NCBI RefSeq assembly: GCF_000968135.1
Contig: NZ_FO538765.1
Coordinates: 3,050,001-3,114,000, forward strand
Direction of reading: 5' to 3'
Length of the DNA stretch: 64,000 nucleotides
DNA from: Magnetospira sp. QH-2
Lineage (GTDB): Bacteria > Pseudomonadota > Alphaproteobacteria > Rhodospirillales > Magnetospiraceae
Below the pieces are notes generated by a model. It searched no databases, was not told where the DNA came from, and saw nothing but the letters and a program-made list of their open reading frames with translations. Below are positions 63,546 to 64,000 of the stretch, piece by piece. Position 1 is the first letter of the stretch. Each line of letters begins with the position of its first letter. The position numbers were made by a program, and so were the translations under genes.

Positions 63546-64000
63546 TTACTTAGGTGTCGGCAATGGGGCTAGAAGTTCCAGTTGCTCTGGGTGGCTCACA
63601 TCGATCATCGGGCCATTGTACTTCTTCAGCCAGCCCCGCACCCGGACCTTCCGGCCCTTTAGGCTCAAAGGATCGAGCTCGGCCTTTCGGAACAGCTTGG
63701 CCGCCTTCTTTTTGATGCGAATGGTGAAATCCGTGCGCCAGTCCTTGCCGAAATTGAGATAGACCGTGCCGCGTACATCGGCGGCGGCATGCACCCGGCC
63801 TTCCACCAGTTGAAATGTTCCGACCAGTCCATCCAAGCGTTCATGGCGCCGCAGGGCATAGAAGGGATGATCCCAGATCTGGGCCTCCGCCTGCCGGGCC
63901 CGGCGTTCCAGCACCAGCATATCATTCACCAGCGAGCGATTGTCGGGGAAGCTGTAGACCCGCGCCAGTCCCCGCGCCAGCATCTCCCCTTGCAGCCACA
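63546..64000 (-). CDS. Thermonuclease-like (SNase-fold) protein, 5' end outside window
   Basis: Reading frame open to the end of the window; the ATG at 63983 is internal, since the frame continues upstream as WLQGE before it. The visible part starts with ARGLARVYSFPDNRSLVNDM followed by LVLERRARQA, the typical end of an SNase domain, and continues into a second OB-like domain (VRGWLKKYNGPMIDV). The catalytic Arg/Glu cluster would lie in the missing part, so activity cannot be judged. It precedes the M48 gene by 35 bases on the same strand. Confidence 0.82.
   Translation of the reverse strand, partial: WLQGEMLARGLARVYSFPDNRSLVNDMLVLERRARQAEAQIWDHPFYALRRHERLDGLVGTFQLVEGRVHAAADVRGTVYLNFGKDWRTDFTIRIKKKAAKLFRKAELDPLSLKGRKVRVRGWLKKYNGPMIDVSHPEQLELLAPLPTPK

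Overview
The window is a GC-rich, densely packed stretch of an alphaproteobacterial chromosome. Many genes overlap by 1-4 bases (ATGA, GTGA or TAATG junctions). Protein content and gene neighbourhoods (uvrC-pgsA-mobB-moaD-moaE; purD next to xseA; rluB-rsmD near tadA; an msbA-DUF374-kdtA-lpxK-acyltransferase lipid A block; FecR-domain secreted protein; many-domain PAS kinases) fit a free-living Gram-negative of the Rhodospirillales/Magnetospirillum type. That placement is inference from gene style, not from a marker gene. I see no prophage, complete insertion sequence, CRISPR array or rRNA operon.

Layout. 1-5.8 kb: gpmI (5' end cut by the window), an EnvC-type murein hydrolase activator, CtpA protease, a membrane-anchored polysaccharide deacetylase-like protein with a very acidic N-terminus, and rppH, mostly coupled. 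5.8-8.0 kb: Ca/Na antiporter, a FolM-like SDR and folB. 8.3-12.9 kb: uvrC, pgsA, mobB, moaD, moaE and a LOG-family gene. 12.9-16.9 kb: a PiuC-type hydroxylase, glnS, a small unknown gene and a secreted M23 peptidase. 16.9-22.0 kb: an RND efflux pump (permease plus adaptor) divergent from a TetR regulator, with a clear palindromic operator between them. 22.1-28.4 kb: flavoprotein, a 67-residue unknown gene behind a CRP-type site, rsmD, rluB, a glutamine amidotransferase, a methyltransferase, tadA and a GNAT-like protein. 28.5-36.0 kb: KefB/C-type antiporter, a small inverted-repeat element, a DEAD-box helicase, an unknown gene, purD, xseA and a second M23 peptidase. 36.0-41.7 kb: the lipid A/Kdo block.

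41.9-46.3 kb holds the least explained block: three coupled genes for a secreted FecR-domain protein with a Cys-rich tail, a small exported protein and a large outer-membrane barrel-like protein. Then come rnhA, thrB, a peptidoglycan-binding repeat protein, a small unknown protein, a Cu/Zn-type permease, a bacteriohemerythrin broken by a one-base frameshift, tRNA-Arg(CCU) and a membrane histidine kinase. 54.0-55.0 kb is an AT-rich iron-control segment with two Fur boxes and two tiny membrane-protein genes, one of the FeoB-associated Cys-rich type, closed by a strong terminator. 55.0-61.1 kb has pagL and a 1392-residue hybrid kinase with a LytS-type membrane domain and a FixL-like haem PAS domain, coupled to a REC-HD-GYP regulator. 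The window ends with prolyl aminopeptidase, an M48 lipoprotein protease and a partial nuclease-like gene.

The best candidates for new biology are the FecR/barrel operon, the haem-PAS/5TM-LYT kinase with its HD-GYP partner, and the Fur-controlled small-protein cluster. All functional statements come from reading the sequence by eye; no database search was run.
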